From an uncultured Lachnospiraceae bacterium (GTDB taxonomy: Bacteria > Bacillota > Clostridia > Lachnospirales > Lachnospiraceae): a stretch of DNA of 45,439 nt. Position 1 is the stretch's first letter, and every line of letters starts with the position of its first letter. Shown piece after piece: positions 1 through 7,922 of this stretch. The notes under the pieces were generated by a model that was not told the origin of the DNA, searched no databases, and worked only from the letters and a program-made list of their open reading frames with translations. Where the stretch lies: NCBI GenBank assembly GCA_902802515.1, contig CADCMM010000008.1:43979-89417 (forward strand). The letters run 5' to 3'. The position numbers and the translations under genes are program-made.

Positions 1-13
1 GCCGTAACGCTTT

Positions 14-188
14 GGATTGCGGACAGTATGCTTGTACACAAAACGATCGTCGTGCGAGTGAACTCTTGCCAAAACCTTGCCGCCGCGAAAATGCATATGG
101 CTTAATCGCATTTGAGCGGCGTGCAGATAGGTTTGCAGCAAGGGGAACGAGATAGACGTGTTTTGTACAAGCACACTGGCTGCAATCC
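14..188. repeat. Interrupted long palindrome (MITE-like or structured RNA)
   Basis: The two ends are imperfect inverted repeats. GGATTGC (14-20) pairs with GCAATCC (182-188), CAGT (24-27) with ACTG (175-178), and TGCTTGTACA (29-38) with TGTACAAGCA (164-173). Shorter nested complements lie inside (CCTTGC/GCAAGG, GCCGC/GCGGC, AAATGC/GCATTT), so the whole stretch could fold as one extended hairpin. I see no coding frame. It could be a degenerate miniature inverted-repeat element or a structured RNA. The left flank is outside the window. Confidence 0.55.
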
Positions 189-217
189 TCTGTAAGGTAG
201 TGGGTGTTCCAGAAATC

Positions 218-254
218 ATAGATTAGGAAACACTTGATGTGTTTCCTAATCTAT
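218..254. terminator. Perfect palindrome/terminator at the end of the antiporter gene
   Basis: A perfect 16-bp stem (218-233 with 239-254) has a 5-nt TTGAT loop. The stop codon of the minus-strand antiporter (251-253) lies in the stem. There is no long T tract on either side, so termination is inferred from stem strength. Its core TAGGAAAC/GTTTCCTA recurs elsewhere in the window. Confidence 0.6.
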
Positions 255-1189
255 AAACTACGGAACAGATAAGCAGCATACAGAGCAACCATCAGGATTC
301 CCTGGGCTTTGTATGCTTTTTCTTTGATCAGCATGGGCAGCAGCGCCACCAGTGTGATGATCAGGCAAAAAGGAAGATCCAGGGCCAGCGCCTGGGCCGA
401 TACCGCATATTCGGTGCCGGAGACAAAGGAGCAGACCGGCAGGATCAGCGCCAGATCGATCAGATTAGCACCGATGATGTTGCCCACGGACAGGCTTGAC
501 TCTTTTTTCCGAATGGCAGTGATGGTGGTGATCAGTTCCGGCAGAGAAGTGCCGATAGCGACCATAGTGACCGCGATCACCCGCTCCGGAACCCCCAGAG
601 CCGCAGCCAGATCAGACCCGCCGTTTACCAGACACTGGGAGCCGATCACGATCCCGGCAGCCCCCGCCACGAAGAGAAGAATATTCTTTCCCAGATCCTT
701 TCTCTCAAAGGATTCTTTTTGGGCGGCGGCCATCTCGTTTTTCGCGTCTTTTGCGTTGAAAAACATAAAAGCCAGGAAAAGACAGACCAGGATCAGGCTT
801 GCCCAGGTTTTCAGATTTCCGGAAGAACTTCCGATCCAGAGAAAAGCTGCAGTGGCAATCAGAAACAGGCACTGCTTCAAATATTTTTCCCGTTTGGTAA
901 TAACCGTGAGAAAGATGATGGCCAGGCCCATGATAAGACCGGTGTTTACGTTAACGGAGCCCACTGCATTGCCGATGGCCATATCATTTTTCCCCTGGAC
1001 GGCTGCTGTGACAGAGACGATCATCTCCGGCATGGTGGTGGCAAAGCTGACGATGGTGGCCCCGATCAGAAAAGATGGAACTCCGGCAGCTTTTGCAATC
1101 CAGCTGGCGGCATCCACAAACCAGTCACCGCCTTTCACCACCAAAATCACTCCGATTATAAATACGAGAAACGCTAATTCCAATGACAT
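251..1189 (-). CDS. Na+/Ca2+-exchanger family (CaCA, YrbG-like) cation antiporter
   Basis: A 312-aa integral membrane protein of the calcium/cation antiporter superfamily. It has the two inverted alpha repeats of the family: the first around residues 42-90 (FATTMPEM, then GNAVGSVNVNTG) and the second around 205-250 (AIGTSLPEL, then GNIIGANLIDLA). The conserved acidic residues in the PE motifs are the expected ion ligands. About ten hydrophobic segments are visible, and the length is normal for bacterial members. The ATG at 1189 follows a good AAGGAGG. The gene is monocistronic between a terminator and a leader containing a yybP-ykoY-type riboswitch, so I infer export of Mn2+ (or Ca2+ with Mn2+ control) rather than simple calcium exchange. 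The family is certain; the physiological ion is inferred. Confidence 0.88.
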   Translation of the reverse strand: MSLELAFLVFIIGVILVVKGGDWFVDAASWIAKAAGVPSFLIGATIVSFATTMPEMIVSVTAAVQGKNDMAIGNAVGSVNVNTGLIMGLAIIFLTVITKREKYLKQCLFLIATAAFLWIGSSSGNLKTWASLILVCLFLAFMFFNAKDAKNEMAAAQKESFERKDLGKNILLFVAGAAGIVIGSQCLVNGGSDLAAALGVPERVIAVTMVAIGTSLPELITTITAIRKKESSLSVGNIIGANLIDLALILPVCSFVSGTEYAVSAQALALDLPFCLIITLVALLPMLIKEKAYKAQGILMVALYAAYLFRSL

Positions 1190-1217
1190 AAGAAACCTCC
1201 TTGAATGAAATTACCAT

Positions 1218-1256
1218 AAAAAAACGAGACTACCTGCCAGTGACAGATAAGTCTCG
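1218..1256 (-). terminator. Attenuator hairpin of the Mn2+ riboswitch
   Basis: On the minus strand CGAGACT (1250-1256) pairs with AGTCTCG (1225-1231), followed by seven Ts (1218-1224). The 5' half of the stem is the aptamer's conserved CGAGA segment and the loop contains the P1 3' strand. Terminator and aptamer are therefore mutually exclusive, which predicts that ligand binding turns the gene on. Confidence 0.8.
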
Positions 1257-1347
1257 CCGTTTCATGCAAAGCCAGAAGATAACGACCCGTTTTGGGTTAT
1301 CTCCAGGATGTTGACCGTGCAGCGCCATGCGCCGACTACTCCCTTAT
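1247..1347 (-). promoter_or_regulatory. yybP-ykoY (manganese) riboswitch aptamer
   Basis: Read on the minus strand, the leader contains ATAAG-GGAGTAG at its 5' end, GGTCAACATCCTGG in the middle, a long hairpin (GATAACCC/GGGTTATC), then CTGGC and GGCGAGA-CTTAT at the 3' end. P1 forms between ATAAG (1343-1347) and CTTAT (1247-1251). This order of conserved blocks is that of the yybP-ykoY family, established as an Mn2+ sensor. It sits between a good promoter and a cation antiporter gene, as the family usually does. The family was assigned from memory of the consensus, not by a covariance search. Confidence 0.85.
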
Positions 1348-1356
1348 TTAGTAGGA

Positions 1357-1385
1357 ATTCTATCATTAAATAAAAATATCGTCAA
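1357..1385 (-). promoter_or_regulatory. Sigma-A promoter for the antiporter leader
   Basis: Minus-strand TTGACG (1380-1385), a 17-bp spacer and TAGAAT (1357-1362) stand just upstream of the riboswitch, so the aptamer lies at the start of the transcript. Confidence 0.75.
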
Positions 1386-1436
1386 GGGCTAATCTTACAT
1401 TTTGTGCCGGAAAGAGATCACCAAATTAAAGATGAT

Positions 1437-2471
1437 CTAGCACATCTTATAAATATCGTAGATCAGCTTCTCGGAATCTTCCCAGCCAAGACAGGGGTCG
1501 GTGATGGACTGACCATAGACGTGGCAGTCGCTGCCGATCTTCTGGCTGCCGCCTACAATGTAGCTCTCGATCATCAGACCCTTCACCATGGCTTTGATCT
1601 CCGGGTTGTAGTTCCTGCTGTGAAGTACCTCGTGGCAGATGCGGATCTGTTCCATGTGCTGCTTGTCGGAATTTGAGTGATTGACGTCAATAACGGCAGC
1701 AGGGTTTTTGAGTCCCCGTTTTCCGTACATTTTCAGCAAAAGCATCAGATCTTCATAGTGGTAGTTGGGGATGCAGTTTCCATGTTTGTTTACAGCGCCT
1801 CGCAGGATGACGTGAGCCAGATCGTTTCCATCGGTAGTGACGTCCCATCCGCGGTAGATAAAGTTGTGTTCGCTCTGTGCCGCCTGCACGGAATTAAACA
1901 TAACGGAGAGGTCTCCGCTGGTGGGATTCTTCATGCCCGCCGGCACATCCATGCCGCTGACAGTCATGCGGTGCTGCTGATCCTCCACAGAACGGGCGCC
2001 GATAGCTACATAAGAGAGGATATCATCCAGATAGCGCCAGTTCTCCGGATAGAGCATCTCGTCTGCTGCTGTAAGCCCTGTCTCCTCGATGGAGCGGATA
2101 TGGAGCTTTCGGATGGCGATAAGGCCAGCCAGAAGATCAGGCTTCTTCTGGGGATCCGGCTGATGGATCATACCCTTGTAGCCCTGACCCGTGGTGCGGG
2201 GTTTATTTGTATAGATGCGGGGAATGATGATAATGCGATCCCCGACTTTATCCTGCACTGTCGCCAGACGGTTGATATAGTCGCAGACAGAATCTTCATT
2301 GTCCGCAGAACAAGGGCCGATGATAACGACGAAGCGGTCATCTTCCCCGGTAAATACTTTGCGAATTTCCTGATCCCGACGCGCTTTGATCTCACTTACA
2401 CGCGGGGAAAGGGGATACTGTTTTTTCACCTCTGCCGGAATCGGCAGTTTCTTCTCGAAATGAATTGCCAT
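1437..2471 (-). CDS. aroF: 3-deoxy-7-phosphoheptulonate synthase (DAHP synthase, class I)
   Basis: Condenses phosphoenolpyruvate and erythrose-4-phosphate, the first step of the shikimate pathway. The 344-aa protein matches the AroF/AroG/AroH type: GPCSADNEDS near the N terminus (metal-ligand Cys), PRIYTNKPRTTGQGYKG (PEP/E4P binding), a GAR-VEDQQHR segment, DVNHSNSDK, and GSDCHVYGQSITDPCLGW near the end. The longer reading frame begins at 2501, but an AAGGAG is embedded there. It lies ten bases before the ATG at 2471, so I start at MAIHFEKK. Single gene, divergent from the MET8-like gene. I see no T-box or other amino-acid-responsive leader in the short 5' region. The symbol is generic for class I; the regulatory subtype (Phe, Tyr or Trp inhibited) cannot be read from sequence. 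Confidence 0.93.
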   Translation of the reverse strand: MAIHFEKKLPIPAEVKKQYPLSPRVSEIKARRDQEIRKVFTGEDDRFVVIIGPCSADNEDSVCDYINRLATVQDKVGDRIIIIPRIYTNKPRTTGQGYKGMIHQPDPQKKPDLLAGLIAIRKLHIRSIEETGLTAADEMLYPENWRYLDDILSYVAIGARSVEDQQHRMTVSGMDVPAGMKNPTSGDLSVMFNSVQAAQSEHNFIYRGWDVTTDGNDLAHVILRGAVNKHGNCIPNYHYEDLMLLLKMYGKRGLKNPAAVIDVNHSNSDKQHMEQIRICHEVLHSRNYNPEIKAMVKGLMIESYIVGGSQKIGSDCHVYGQSITDPCLGWEDSEKLIYDIYKMC

Positions 2472-2521
2472 AATGCCATAACTCCTTGTATAAATATTCA
2501 TCTTAATCCCAAAACAGTTCC

Positions 2522-2550
2522 ATTATAATATAAGGAAATTGGAAAGTCGA
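2522..2550 (-). promoter_or_regulatory. Probable promoter of the DAHP synthase gene
   Basis: Minus-strand TCGACT (2545-2550), 17 bp, then a perfect TATAAT (2522-2527), about 50 bp before the chosen start codon. The -35 matches the consensus at four of six positions. Confidence 0.6.
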
Positions 2551-2567
2551 TAGAAAAATTGAAAAGT

Positions 2568-2596
2568 TTGACCCGACCTTAGATTCGTGGTATGAT
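2568..2596 (+). promoter_or_regulatory. Sigma-A promoter of the MET8-like/MutS-like operon
   Basis: TTGACC (2568-2573), a 17-bp spacer and TATGAT (2591-2596), about 45 bp before the ATG at 2641. Back-to-back with the aroF promoter. Confidence 0.75.
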
Positions 2597-2640
2597 GGCG
2601 CAAGGAACAGAACTACTTGTAAAGGGTGTGGAGAATAAAA

Positions 2641-3090
2641 ATGAGCAGACCGTATTTTCCTATGTTTGTGGACTTATCGGATAAAAAGGTGATCGTGGTG
2701 GGCGCCGGAACCATTGCTAAACGGCGTATCCGTGTACTGGCTGAGTTTACTGACCATTTGGTGGTGATCGCCCCGGAGGTGAACAAAGAACTGCTGGATA
2801 TGGAGGCGGCCGGACAGTTAACTATTCTGCGCAAGCGGTATGAGAGAGAAGATATTTACGATGCAGCAGTGGTCATCGCTGCCACAAATGATACCAAGAC
2901 TAACAATGATATTTACAGCGCCTGCAAATGTCTGGGAATCCAGGTGAATGTGTGCAGCGATAAGAATAAATGTGATTTCTTTTTCCCGGGAATTGTAAAA
3001 AAAGATCATGTTGTGGTGGGGGTGACAGCCAGCGGAAAAGATCGCAAAGAGGCAAAGACCGCTGCGGGAAAAATTAAGGAGATTCTATGA
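2641..3090 (+). CDS. Precorrin-2 dehydrogenase-like protein (MET8/SirC/CysG N-terminal family)
   Basis: A 149-aa protein. The N-terminal Rossmann motif VVGAGTIAKRR follows the family opening YFPMFVDLSDKKV. Then come FDxxD-like regions, the block VVIAATND, and VNVCSDKNKCDFFFPGIVKKDHVVVGVTASGKD, typical of the NAD+-dependent oxidation of precorrin-2 to sirohydrochlorin. It is shorter than the usual ~200 aa SirC/Met8 proteins and lacks most of the C-terminal helical part, so chelatase activity is unlikely. A GTG at 2626 extends the frame, but GTGGAG sits seven bases before the ATG at 2641, which I chose. Its stop overlaps the next start by 4 bp. The product may supply sirohaem or the B12 path; no hem or cbi neighbour supports either. 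Confidence 0.8.
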   Translation: MSRPYFPMFVDLSDKKVIVVGAGTIAKRRIRVLAEFTDHLVVIAPEVNKELLDMEAAGQLTILRKRYEREDIYDAAVVIAATNDTKTNNDIYSACKCLGIQVNVCSDKNKCDFFFPGIVKKDHVVVGVTASGKDRKEAKTAAGKIKEIL

Positions 3091-4787
3091 GGGCAGAGTG
3101 GAAGACGATATTGGGACTTGGCGGTATTATGCTGTTTCTGCTATTTGCGTTTGCCGCATACAGCATCTGGAATAATTGTGGCCGTAAGAGAAGGATGCTG
3201 GCAAAGATACGGGCGGATTGGGGAGCCTGGCCGGAGCGGGAATATGATTATTACCAGTGGAATGCCCTGAAGGGATATTTTGATAACAAGAAATGTGAGA
3301 CGTTCCAGATTGACGAGATCACCTGGGATGATCTGGATCTGTCCCGGGTATTTATGCAGCTCAACCATACCAACTCTTTTATGGGGGAAGGCTATCTGTA
3401 TTATCTTCTGCATACCCCGTCTTTTAATGAGAAGGAATTAAAGGAACGGGAACGGCTGATCCAATATTTTTCGGAACACGATTCTCAGCGGGAAAAGCTG
3501 CAGATGTTCTTTTGTGAAACAGGAAAAACCGGTCAAAATTCGATTTTCGATGCGGTTTATAACCTGGCGGAGGCAGTCACTGTCAGCAACTGGCATCATT
3601 TCCTGATGGCAGGGCTGTTCGCCCTTTCCATTATCGTGCTGCTGCTGATCCCCTCACCGGGAATTTTGTTTTTGATCCTCGCCATGTTTATAACGATGCG
3701 GGATTACTATAAGTACAAGAGACCTGTTGAAAAATATATTATCTCCTGCGGCTATCTGCTGAGGACGCTGCAGTGCGCCCAGAACATGGGGAAACTGGAC
3801 GCACCCGAGATCAGGGAGTATCAGCAGCGGACGGTGAAAGCGGCGAAAGCATTTGGAAAATTTAAACGAAACACGTTTTTCCTGATGGCAGGTTCTGTTA
3901 CAGATGACAATATTCTGAAAGGATTGCTGATGTACCTGAACGTCTGTTTTCACATTGATCTGATCCAGTTTTCAACCATAGTAAAAGAGATAAAACAGCA
4001 TATCGGGGAGTTTGAGATTCTGGTGGAGGAGATGGGCAAGATTGAGAGCGCCATCGCCATTGCTTCTTTTCGGCAGTGCATGAAGGAATGGTGTGTGCCA
4101 CAGCTGATAAAGGGGGAGACTCCGAAGCTGTCTGCCAGAGAACTGTATCATCCGCTGATCCGGGAACCGGTGAAAAACAGTGTCTGCGCCCAGCGGGGCG
4201 TGCTGCTGACAGGTTCCAATGCTTCCGGAAAATCCACATTTTTAAAGACCGTGGCGATCAATGCCATTCTGGCCCAGACGGTTCATACGTCTCTTGCGGA
4301 TCATTGGGAGAGCAGCTATTTCAGAGTCTTTTCATCCATGGCTCTGCAGGATGATCTGGAGGGGCGGGAGAGCTATTACATTGTCGAGATAAAATCCCTG
4401 AAACGTATTTTAGACGCCATGGGGAATCCGACTCCGGTGCTGTGCTTTGTGGATGAAGTACTGCGGGGAACTAACACGGTGGAGCGCGTGGCAGCTTCCT
4501 CGCAGGTATTAAAATATATGACGGATAAAAGCGTGCTTTGTTTTGCGGCTACCCATGACATAGAACTCACCCACATACTGGAGCATTATTATGACAATTA
4601 CCATTTCCAGGAGGAAGTGCGGGATAATGATGTAGTGTTTGATTATCATCTGTATCCCGGCCGGGCGGTCAGCCGCAACGCGATAAAACTGCTGTCGGTC
4701 ATGGGGTATGACAGGGAAGTGATACAGGCGGCAGAGGATGCGGCGGCAGATTTCCTGACTACCGGCGAATGGAAGACAGTAAACTGA
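3087..4787 (+). CDS. Membrane-anchored MutS-like (domain V) ATPase
   Basis: A 566-aa protein. A transmembrane segment lies at about 7-27 and two more hydrophobic spans around 170-205. A helical core region (about 210-350) follows, then a MutS-family ATPase: Walker A GSNASGKST near residue 375, Walker B LCFVDEVLRGTNTVER near 450, and a downstream AATHDIEL His-containing motif. The mismatch-recognition domains of true MutS and the Smr domain of MutS2 are absent, so a canonical mismatch-repair role is doubtful. Such membrane MutS-like proteins are widespread in Clostridia but, to my knowledge, have no assigned function. It is translationally coupled (ATGA) to the MET8-like gene, an unexplained pairing. 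Confidence 0.8.
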   Translation: MRAEWKTILGLGGIMLFLLFAFAAYSIWNNCGRKRRMLAKIRADWGAWPEREYDYYQWNALKGYFDNKKCETFQIDEITWDDLDLSRVFMQLNHTNSFMGEGYLYYLLHTPSFNEKELKERERLIQYFSEHDSQREKLQMFFCETGKTGQNSIFDAVYNLAEAVTVSNWHHFLMAGLFALSIIVLLLIPSPGILFLILAMFITMRDYYKYKRPVEKYIISCGYLLRTLQCAQNMGKLDAPEIREYQQRTVKAAKAFGKFKRNTFFLMAGSVTDDNILKGLLMYLNVCFHIDLIQFSTIVKEIKQHIGEFEILVEEMGKIESAIAIASFRQCMKEWCVPQLIKGETPKLSARELYHPLIREPVKNSVCAQRGVLLTGSNASGKSTFLKTVAINAILAQTVHTSLADHWESSYFRVFSSMALQDDLEGRESYYIVEIKSLKRILDAMGNPTPVLCFVDEVLRGTNTVERVAASSQVLKYMTDKSVLCFAATHDIELTHILEHYYDNYHFQEEVRDNDVVFDYHLYPGRAVSRNAIKLLSVMGYDREVIQAAEDAAADFLTTGEWKTVN

Positions 4788-4835
4788 TCGGTTAAAAATA
4801 ATAACGAAAAAACAGTATCGAAGGAGTGGCAGAAC

Positions 4836-5309
4836 ATGTTGGTAAAAATATTTACAGACGGCGCGGCCAGAGGGAATCCGGATGGACCGGGAGGATACGG
4901 AACAATTTTAGAATATGTGGATACGAAAGGGCAGCTGCACACCCGGGAGTACAGTCAGGGATACGTAAAAACCACAAACAATCGCATGGAATTGATGGCG
5001 GCAATCGTAGGGTTGGAGGCACTGACAAAGCCGTGTCAGGTGCAGCTTTATTCTGATTCCAAATATCTGGTGGATGCATTTAACCAGCATTGGATTGACA
5101 GCTGGCTGAAAAAAGGCTGGAAGAGGGGGAAGAATGAACCGGTAAAAAACGTGGAACTCTGGAAGCGGTTGCTGGCGGCGATGGCGCCTCACCAGGTAGA
5201 GTTTATCTGGGTCAAAGGACATGACGGCCATCCCCAGAACGAGCGATGCGATAAGCTGGCCACTTCGGCGGCAGACGGAACGGATCTGATAGAAGATACA
5301 TTATCTTAA
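4836..5309 (+). CDS. rnhA: Ribonuclease HI
   Basis: Degrades the RNA strand of RNA-DNA hybrids (R-loops, primers). The 157-aa length fits bacterial RNase HI. Catalytic residues are visible: D8 in [12 protein letters not shown]52 in [10 protein letters not shown]74 in YSDSKY, and H129/D139 in [17 protein letters not shown]. The basic-protrusion region [16 protein letters not shown] (about 90-105) is present, so this is the E. coli-like form rather than one with an N-terminal hybrid-binding domain. AAGGAG sits 11 bases before the ATG. It lies 48 bp after the MutS-like gene and may be co-transcribed with it. Confidence 0.97.
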   Translation: MLVKIFTDGAARGNPDGPGGYGTILEYVDTKGQLHTREYSQGYVKTTNNRMELMAAIVGLEALTKPCQVQLYSDSKYLVDAFNQHWIDSWLKKGWKRGKNEPVKNVELWKRLLAAMAPHQVEFIWVKGHDGHPQNERCDKLATSAADGTDLIEDTLS

Positions 5310-5380
5310 GATATTTGCATCGTTTCCAGGAAGGTACTGAATAGATAATAATAATTAATGGAGATATGGAAATTTTTGGC

Positions 5381-5409
5381 TTGTACGGGTACAGAAAATA
5401 GTTTATAAT
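5381..5409 (+). promoter_or_regulatory. Sigma-A promoter for pta-ackA
   Basis: TTGTAC (5381-5386), a 17-bp spacer and a perfect TATAAT (5404-5409), about 80 bp before the pta start. Confidence 0.75.
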
Positions 5410-5421
5410 CAAAACAGTGCC

Positions 5422-5444
5422 AATCGGCAGGCTGTTTGCCGATT
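5422..5444 (+). promoter_or_regulatory. Stem-loop at the 5' end of the pta transcript
   Basis: A perfect 8-bp stem AATCGGCA (5422-5429) / TGCCGATT (5437-5444) with a 7-nt loop begins roughly 6 bases after the predicted transcription start. It has no T tract, so it is more likely a 5' stabiliser or protein/RNA contact site than a terminator. The function is unknown. Confidence 0.45.
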
Positions 5445-5489
5445 ATCTCATACATTATGTTTATCATTTACGAAAGGAGTTCATTCATC

Positions 5490-6482
5490 ATGGGATTTAT
5501 TGATGAGATCAAAGCAAAGGCGAAAGCAGACAAAAAGACGATCGTTCTGCCGGAGTCCATGGACAAGAGAACCTATGACGCAGCAGAGAAAATTTTGAAG
5601 GAGGAGATCGCGAATATTGTGATCATCGGTACTCCGGAAGAAATCAAGGAATACGGAGAGGGATATGATATTTCCGGAGCTACTATCGTAGATCCGTTCA
5701 ACGATCCGAATAAGCAGAAATATATTGACAAATTTGTAGAACTGCGGGCGAAAAAGGGAGTTACCCCGGAGCAGGCTCAGGAACAGATGGAGAAAGATTA
5801 TATGTATTATGCCTGCCTGATGTGCAAGTGCGGCGATGCGGACGGTGTAGTGTCCGGCGCATGCCATTCTACCGGTAATACGATCCGTCCGGCCCTGCAG
5901 CTTTTAAAGACAAAACCGGGCATCAGCAGTGTTTCCGGCTTTTTCCTGATGGAGGTTCCCAACTGTGAGTTTGGTGAGAACGGATTGTTTGTATTCGCGG
6001 ACTGCGCGGTTATGCCGGAAGTGAATGCGGAGCAGATGGCGGAAGTGGCGGCGCTCTCCGCGGAGTCTTTCTCAAGCTTTGTGGGTGCGGAGCCTAAGGT
6101 TGCGCTGCTTTCTTTCTCAACCATGGGCAGTGCAAAGCATGATAATGTAACAAAAGTGCAGGAGGCAGTCAAGATCGCCAAAGAAAAATATCCGGAAATC
6201 GCGCTGGACGGTGAACTGCAGCTGGATGCTGCTCTTGTTCCCAGTGTGGCAGAGCTGAAGGCTCCGGGCAGCAAAGTGGCCGGACATGCCAATACTCTGG
6301 TATTCCCAAGCCTTGAGGCAGGAAACATCGGTTACAAACTGGTCCAGAGACTGGCGAAAGCGAACGCGTATGGACCGGTCCTGCAGGGACTTTCCATGCC
6401 GGTAAATGATCTGTCCAGAGGGTGCTTTGCGGATGACATCGTCGGCGTCGTAGCGATGACTGCTGTTCAGGCTCAGAAATAG
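5490..6482 (+). CDS. pta: Phosphate acetyltransferase
   Basis: Converts acetyl-CoA and phosphate to acetyl-phosphate and CoA, the first step of acetate formation. The 330-aa protein is the short Pta form (no N-terminal BioD-like or regulatory domain). It shows IVLPESMDKRT near the start, the VSGACHSTGNTIRPALQ block, a FADCAVMPEVNAEQMA stretch, LSFSTMGSAKH and, near the end, GLSMPVNDLSRGC, all typical of the PTA_PTB family. AAAGGAG lies ten bases before the ATG at 5490, so I reject the 18-residue N-terminal extension. ackA follows after 138 bp of hairpin-rich DNA. The stop codon lies inside a 13-bp palindrome. Confidence 0.96.
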   Translation: MGFIDEIKAKAKADKKTIVLPESMDKRTYDAAEKILKEEIANIVIIGTPEEIKEYGEGYDISGATIVDPFNDPNKQKYIDKFVELRAKKGVTPEQAQEQMEKDYMYYACLMCKCGDADGVVSGACHSTGNTIRPALQLLKTKPGISSVSGFFLMEVPNCEFGENGLFVFADCAVMPEVNAEQMAEVAALSAESFSSFVGAEPKVALLSFSTMGSAKHDNVTKVQEAVKIAKEKYPEIALDGELQLDAALVPSVAELKAPGSKVAGHANTLVFPSLEAGNIGYKLVQRLAKANAYGPVLQGLSMPVNDLSRGCFADDIVGVVAMTAVQAQK

Positions 6483-6506
6483 AAACGCATCAGGCGTTTC
6501 TATTTC
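6476..6506. terminator. Palindrome overlapping the pta stop codon
   Basis: A perfect 13-bp stem (6476-6488 with 6494-6506) has a 5-nt ATCAG loop and contains the pta TAG stop (6480-6482). No T tract follows, so it may act as a partial terminator or 3'-end stabiliser between pta and ackA. Its core resembles the palindrome at 218-254. Confidence 0.5.
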
Positions 6507-6600
6507 GTATTTGCCTAGGCCCGTAAGGGGCGTATCCGCCGGAAGGCGGATTTTGCGGCGCGCTCCTTATGCGCCACAAAAGGCCAGAAATAGAAATTAA
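6507..6600. repeat. Hairpin-rich pta-ackA spacer
   Basis: Several GC-rich inverted repeats follow one another: ATCCGCC-GGAA-GGCGGAT (GNRA-type loop), GCGGCGC/GCGCC with flanking TTTTG/CAAAA, and GCCT/AGGC arms. No reading frame is visible. It probably tunes mRNA stability or expression ratio between pta and ackA. Confidence 0.4.
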
Positions 6601-6620
6601 TAATTGGAGGTAGAAGACCC

Positions 6621-7814
6621 ATGAATGTTTTAGTTGTAAATTGCGGAAGTTCCTCCCTGAAATATCAGGTGATCAACTCCGATACGGAAGAAGTATCGGC
6701 AAAAGGCCTTTGCGAGCGCATTGGTATCGACGGAAGACTGGTTTATCAGCCGGCCGGCGGTGAGAAGGAAATTACCGAGGCTCCTATGCCAACACATACG
6801 GAAGCGATCCGTATGGTACTGGATGCCCTGGTAAACCCGAAGACAGGTGTATTAAAGAGCCTGGATGAGGTAGAGGCTATTGGTCATCGCGTTCTGCACG
6901 GTGGTTCCAAGATTACGGAATCCCGGGTGATCGACGACGAGGTGATCGCTGTGATCGATGAGTGCTGTGACCTTGGACCGCTGCACAATCCGGCGAACCT
7001 GATGGGTATCCGCGCCTGCATGGAACTGATGCCGGGCAAACCGAATGTGGCTGTGTTTGATACCGCATTCCATCAGACTATGCCGGCGAAAGCATACAGA
7101 TATGCGATTCCCACAAAGTTTTATGAGGACTATGCGGTGCGTAAGTACGGCTTCCACGGAACATCCCACAGCTTCGTATCTAAAGAGACTATCAAATATC
7201 TGGGGCTGGACAAAGATAATTCTAAGGTCATCGTTGCGCATCTTGGCAACGGCGCATCCATTAGTGCAGTAGAGAATAGTAAGTGTGTGGATACTTCCAT
7301 GGGTCTTACTCCATTGGAAGGTTTGATCATGGGTACCCGTTCCGGTGATCTGGATCCGGCGGTTCTGGAATTTGTGTGCAAAAAAGAGAATTTTGATGTA
7401 AAGGAAATGGTTCGAATCCTGAATAAAGAGTCTGGTGTATATGCCCTTTCCAATAATCTGTCCAGCGATTTCCGCGACCTGGAAGACGCGATGAACGACG
7501 GAAATGAAGCTGCCGGCCTTGCTATCGACGCATTTAGCTATCGTGTAGCAAAATACATCGGTTCCTATGTGACCGCAATGAATGGCGTGGATGCTATCGC
7601 ATTTACCGGCGGTATAGGAGAGAATGCGGGGATTGTTAGAGAGAAAGTTCTTAGTTATCTGGGATACCTTGGCATCGCCATCGACCCGGAGCAGAACAAA
7701 AAACGCGGAGAGAACTTTATCCTTTCTACGCCGGATTCCAAGGTGAAAGTGGCAGTTATCCCCACCAACGAGGAGCTTGCGATCTGCCGCGAAACAGTAG
7801 AACTGGTAAAATAA
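6621..7814 (+). CDS. ackA: Acetate kinase
   Basis: Transfers phosphate from acetyl-phosphate to ADP, giving ATP and acetate in fermentation. The 397-aa length is normal. Family signatures are the N-terminal NCGSSSLKYQ (phosphate 1 motif), FDTAFHQTMP, YGFHGTSH, VAHLGNGASISA, MGTRSGDLDP and the C-terminal FTGGIGENAG. TGGAGG stands 11 bases before the ATG. Its pairing with pta gives the complete acetyl-CoA to acetate route. The gene is followed directly by the yceD-rpmF promoter without an obvious strong terminator. Confidence 0.97.
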   Translation: MNVLVVNCGSSSLKYQVINSDTEEVSAKGLCERIGIDGRLVYQPAGGEKEITEAPMPTHTEAIRMVLDALVNPKTGVLKSLDEVEAIGHRVLHGGSKITESRVIDDEVIAVIDECCDLGPLHNPANLMGIRACMELMPGKPNVAVFDTAFHQTMPAKAYRYAIPTKFYEDYAVRKYGFHGTSHSFVSKETIKYLGLDKDNSKVIVAHLGNGASISAVENSKCVDTSMGLTPLEGLIMGTRSGDLDPAVLEFVCKKENFDVKEMVRILNKESGVYALSNNLSSDFRDLEDAMNDGNEAAGLAIDAFSYRVAKYIGSYVTAMNGVDAIAFTGGIGENAGIVREKVLSYLGYLGIAIDPEQNKKRGENFILSTPDSKVKVAVIPTNEELAICRETVELVK

Positions 7815-7865
7815 TGAAGAATGAGTTTCATGCTGCTGCGTTCATGAATTAGCAATAAGAAATAC

Positions 7866-7894
7866 TTGACAAACCCACGCGCAGCACTTATAAT
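7866..7894 (+). promoter_or_regulatory. Consensus sigma-A promoter for yceD-rpmF
   Basis: Perfect TTGACA (7866-7871), a 17-bp spacer and perfect TATAAT (7889-7894), about 28 bp before the TTG start of yceD. It is one of the strongest promoters in the window, as expected for a ribosomal protein operon. Confidence 0.9.
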
Positions 7895-7922
7895 GAAATA
7901 AGTGTGTTAGGAGGAGTGCGCA

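Noticed and set aside
309..1208. 299-aa plus-strand frame opposite the antiporter gene
   Set aside because: Arg/Ser-rich product without motifs, antisense to a clear gene; no Shine-Dalgarno.
7815..7865. Terminator after ackA
   Set aside because: Only a 6-bp TTCATG/CATGAA repeat with no T run; too weak to call.
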